This document shows, one piece after another, positions 63,719-64,000 of a stretch of 64,000 nucleotides of DNA. A model generated the notes under the pieces. It did no database searches. It was not told where the DNA came from and saw only the letters and a program-made list of their open reading frames with translations. Positions within the stretch are counted from its first letter, which is position 1; each line of letters starts with the position of its first letter. This DNA comes from JBPBQZ01 sp050955105 (GTDB taxonomy: Bacteria > Pseudomonadota > Gammaproteobacteria > Burkholderiales > Burkholderiaceae). The position numbers and the translations under genes were made by a program. The stretch is taken from assembly GCA_050955105.1 (NCBI GenBank), contig JBPBQZ010000056.1, positions 62,001 through 126,000 on the forward strand. The letters run 5' to 3'.

Positions 63719-64000
63719 ATGGCACTTCTCGGCAACGCCTTCATGGCCATCTGGAACGATCTGCTCGACCGCGACCAAGCGGAATACGAAGCCTGGATTA
63801 CCGGTGAGCACATGCACGAACGCATCAGCGCACCGGGCTTCCTGCGCGGGCGCCGCTATATTTCCACTGAAGCGGGTGTGCAGCGATATCTCAATATGTA
63901 CGAAGCCGCCGAGGTCGAGGATTTTTCCAGCGCCGCCTATCTGCGGATGCTCGACAACCCCTCGCCCTGGACCTTGAAGATGATGCCCGGCCTGGTGCGA
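63719..64000 (+). CDS. partial small protein of unknown function, cut by the window edge
   Basis: ATG 63719 opens a frame still open at the right edge (94 codons). It reads MALLGNAFMAIWNDLLDRDQ, then EYEAWITGEHMHERISAPGFLRGRRY and QRYLNMYEAAEVEDFSS. The length and the EHMHER/GFLRGRRY pattern suggest a dimeric alpha-beta barrel or EthD-like protein, as found beside catabolic genes. It starts 8 bases after the TIM-barrel stop, so it is probably co-transcribed. Confidence 0.65.
   Translation, partial: MALLGNAFMAIWNDLLDRDQAEYEAWITGEHMHERISAPGFLRGRRYISTEAGVQRYLNMYEAAEVEDFSSAAYLRMLDNPSPWTLKMMPGLVR

Noticed and set aside
1..64000. CRISPR arrays, tRNA or rRNA genes, insertion sequences, prophage genes
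   Set aside because: No regularly spaced repeats, cloverleaf-like segments, transposase or phage domains were seen on reading either strand.

Overview
The window is high-GC DNA from a soil-type betaproteobacterium, most likely of the order Burkholderiales (Burkholderiaceae or Alcaligenaceae). This is inferred from the tricarboxylate-type (Bug/TctC) binding protein, the IclR/PdxA/Rieske aromatic-acid cluster, the indolepyruvate ferredoxin oxidoreductase and two NodT/RND efflux operons. No rRNA, tRNA, insertion sequence, prophage or CRISPR array was seen.

Region 1 (1-10.9 kb) is aromatic-acid and CoA-thioester catabolism. A minus-strand operon for a Rieske dioxygenase (alpha, beta), a PdxA-type dihydrodiol dehydrogenase and a ferredoxin/FAD reductase is divergent from an IclR regulator. 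The gene order is that of terephthalate (tph) clusters. It is followed by an SDR, a thiolase-like protein with a DUF35 Zn-ribbon/OB partner, a second SDR, a beta-hydroxyacid dehydrogenase, a crotonase and a NIPSNAP protein. Region 2 (11-19.9 kb, minus) is a transglutaminase / ATP-grasp-alpha-E / DUF2126-transglutaminase locus plus a zinc-ribbon metallopeptidase, resembling loci predicted to make or process peptide amide bonds. Just upstream lies a small, compositionally odd ORF with its own terminator.

Region 3 (20-25.3 kb, minus) is a tightly overlapping gentisate-type operon: gentisate dioxygenase, 3-hydroxybenzoate-6-hydroxylase-like monooxygenase, FAH-family hydrolase, TetR regulator and an FAD oxidoreductase. 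A 36-bp near-perfect palindrome sits in its promoter. Region 4 (25.6-32.1 kb) holds a scar where the tail of a CaiB CoA-transferase meets a truncated TctA permease, then an intact SDR / thiolase-like / DUF35 / TctC / LysR / crotonase series.

Region 5 (32.1-39 kb) is an RND efflux operon with a divergent TetR regulator. Region 6 (39-44.8 kb) has an orphan amino-acid-type ABC binding protein, a large indolepyruvate-type ferredoxin oxidoreductase and a TetR regulator. Region 7 (44.9-46.7 kb) is a hipBA toxin-antitoxin pair with two operators. Region 8 (46.7-55.8 kb) is an MdtABC/MuxABC-type four-gene efflux operon whose second pump subunit carries a long Ser-rich insertion. Region 9 (56-64 kb) has an MgtC-family protein, a multi-PAS hybrid histidine kinase, an acyl-CoA dehydrogenase, an MBL-fold hydrolase, a TIM-barrel epimerase/isomerase and a gene cut by the window edge.

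The most unusual observations are two genes whose only Shine-Dalgarno-aligned start is ATC, the CaiB/TctA junction, two thiolase-like/DUF35 pairs lacking the thiolase nucleophile, and low-complexity insertions inside two otherwise conserved proteins. All functional calls come from reading motifs and gene order; no database search was run.
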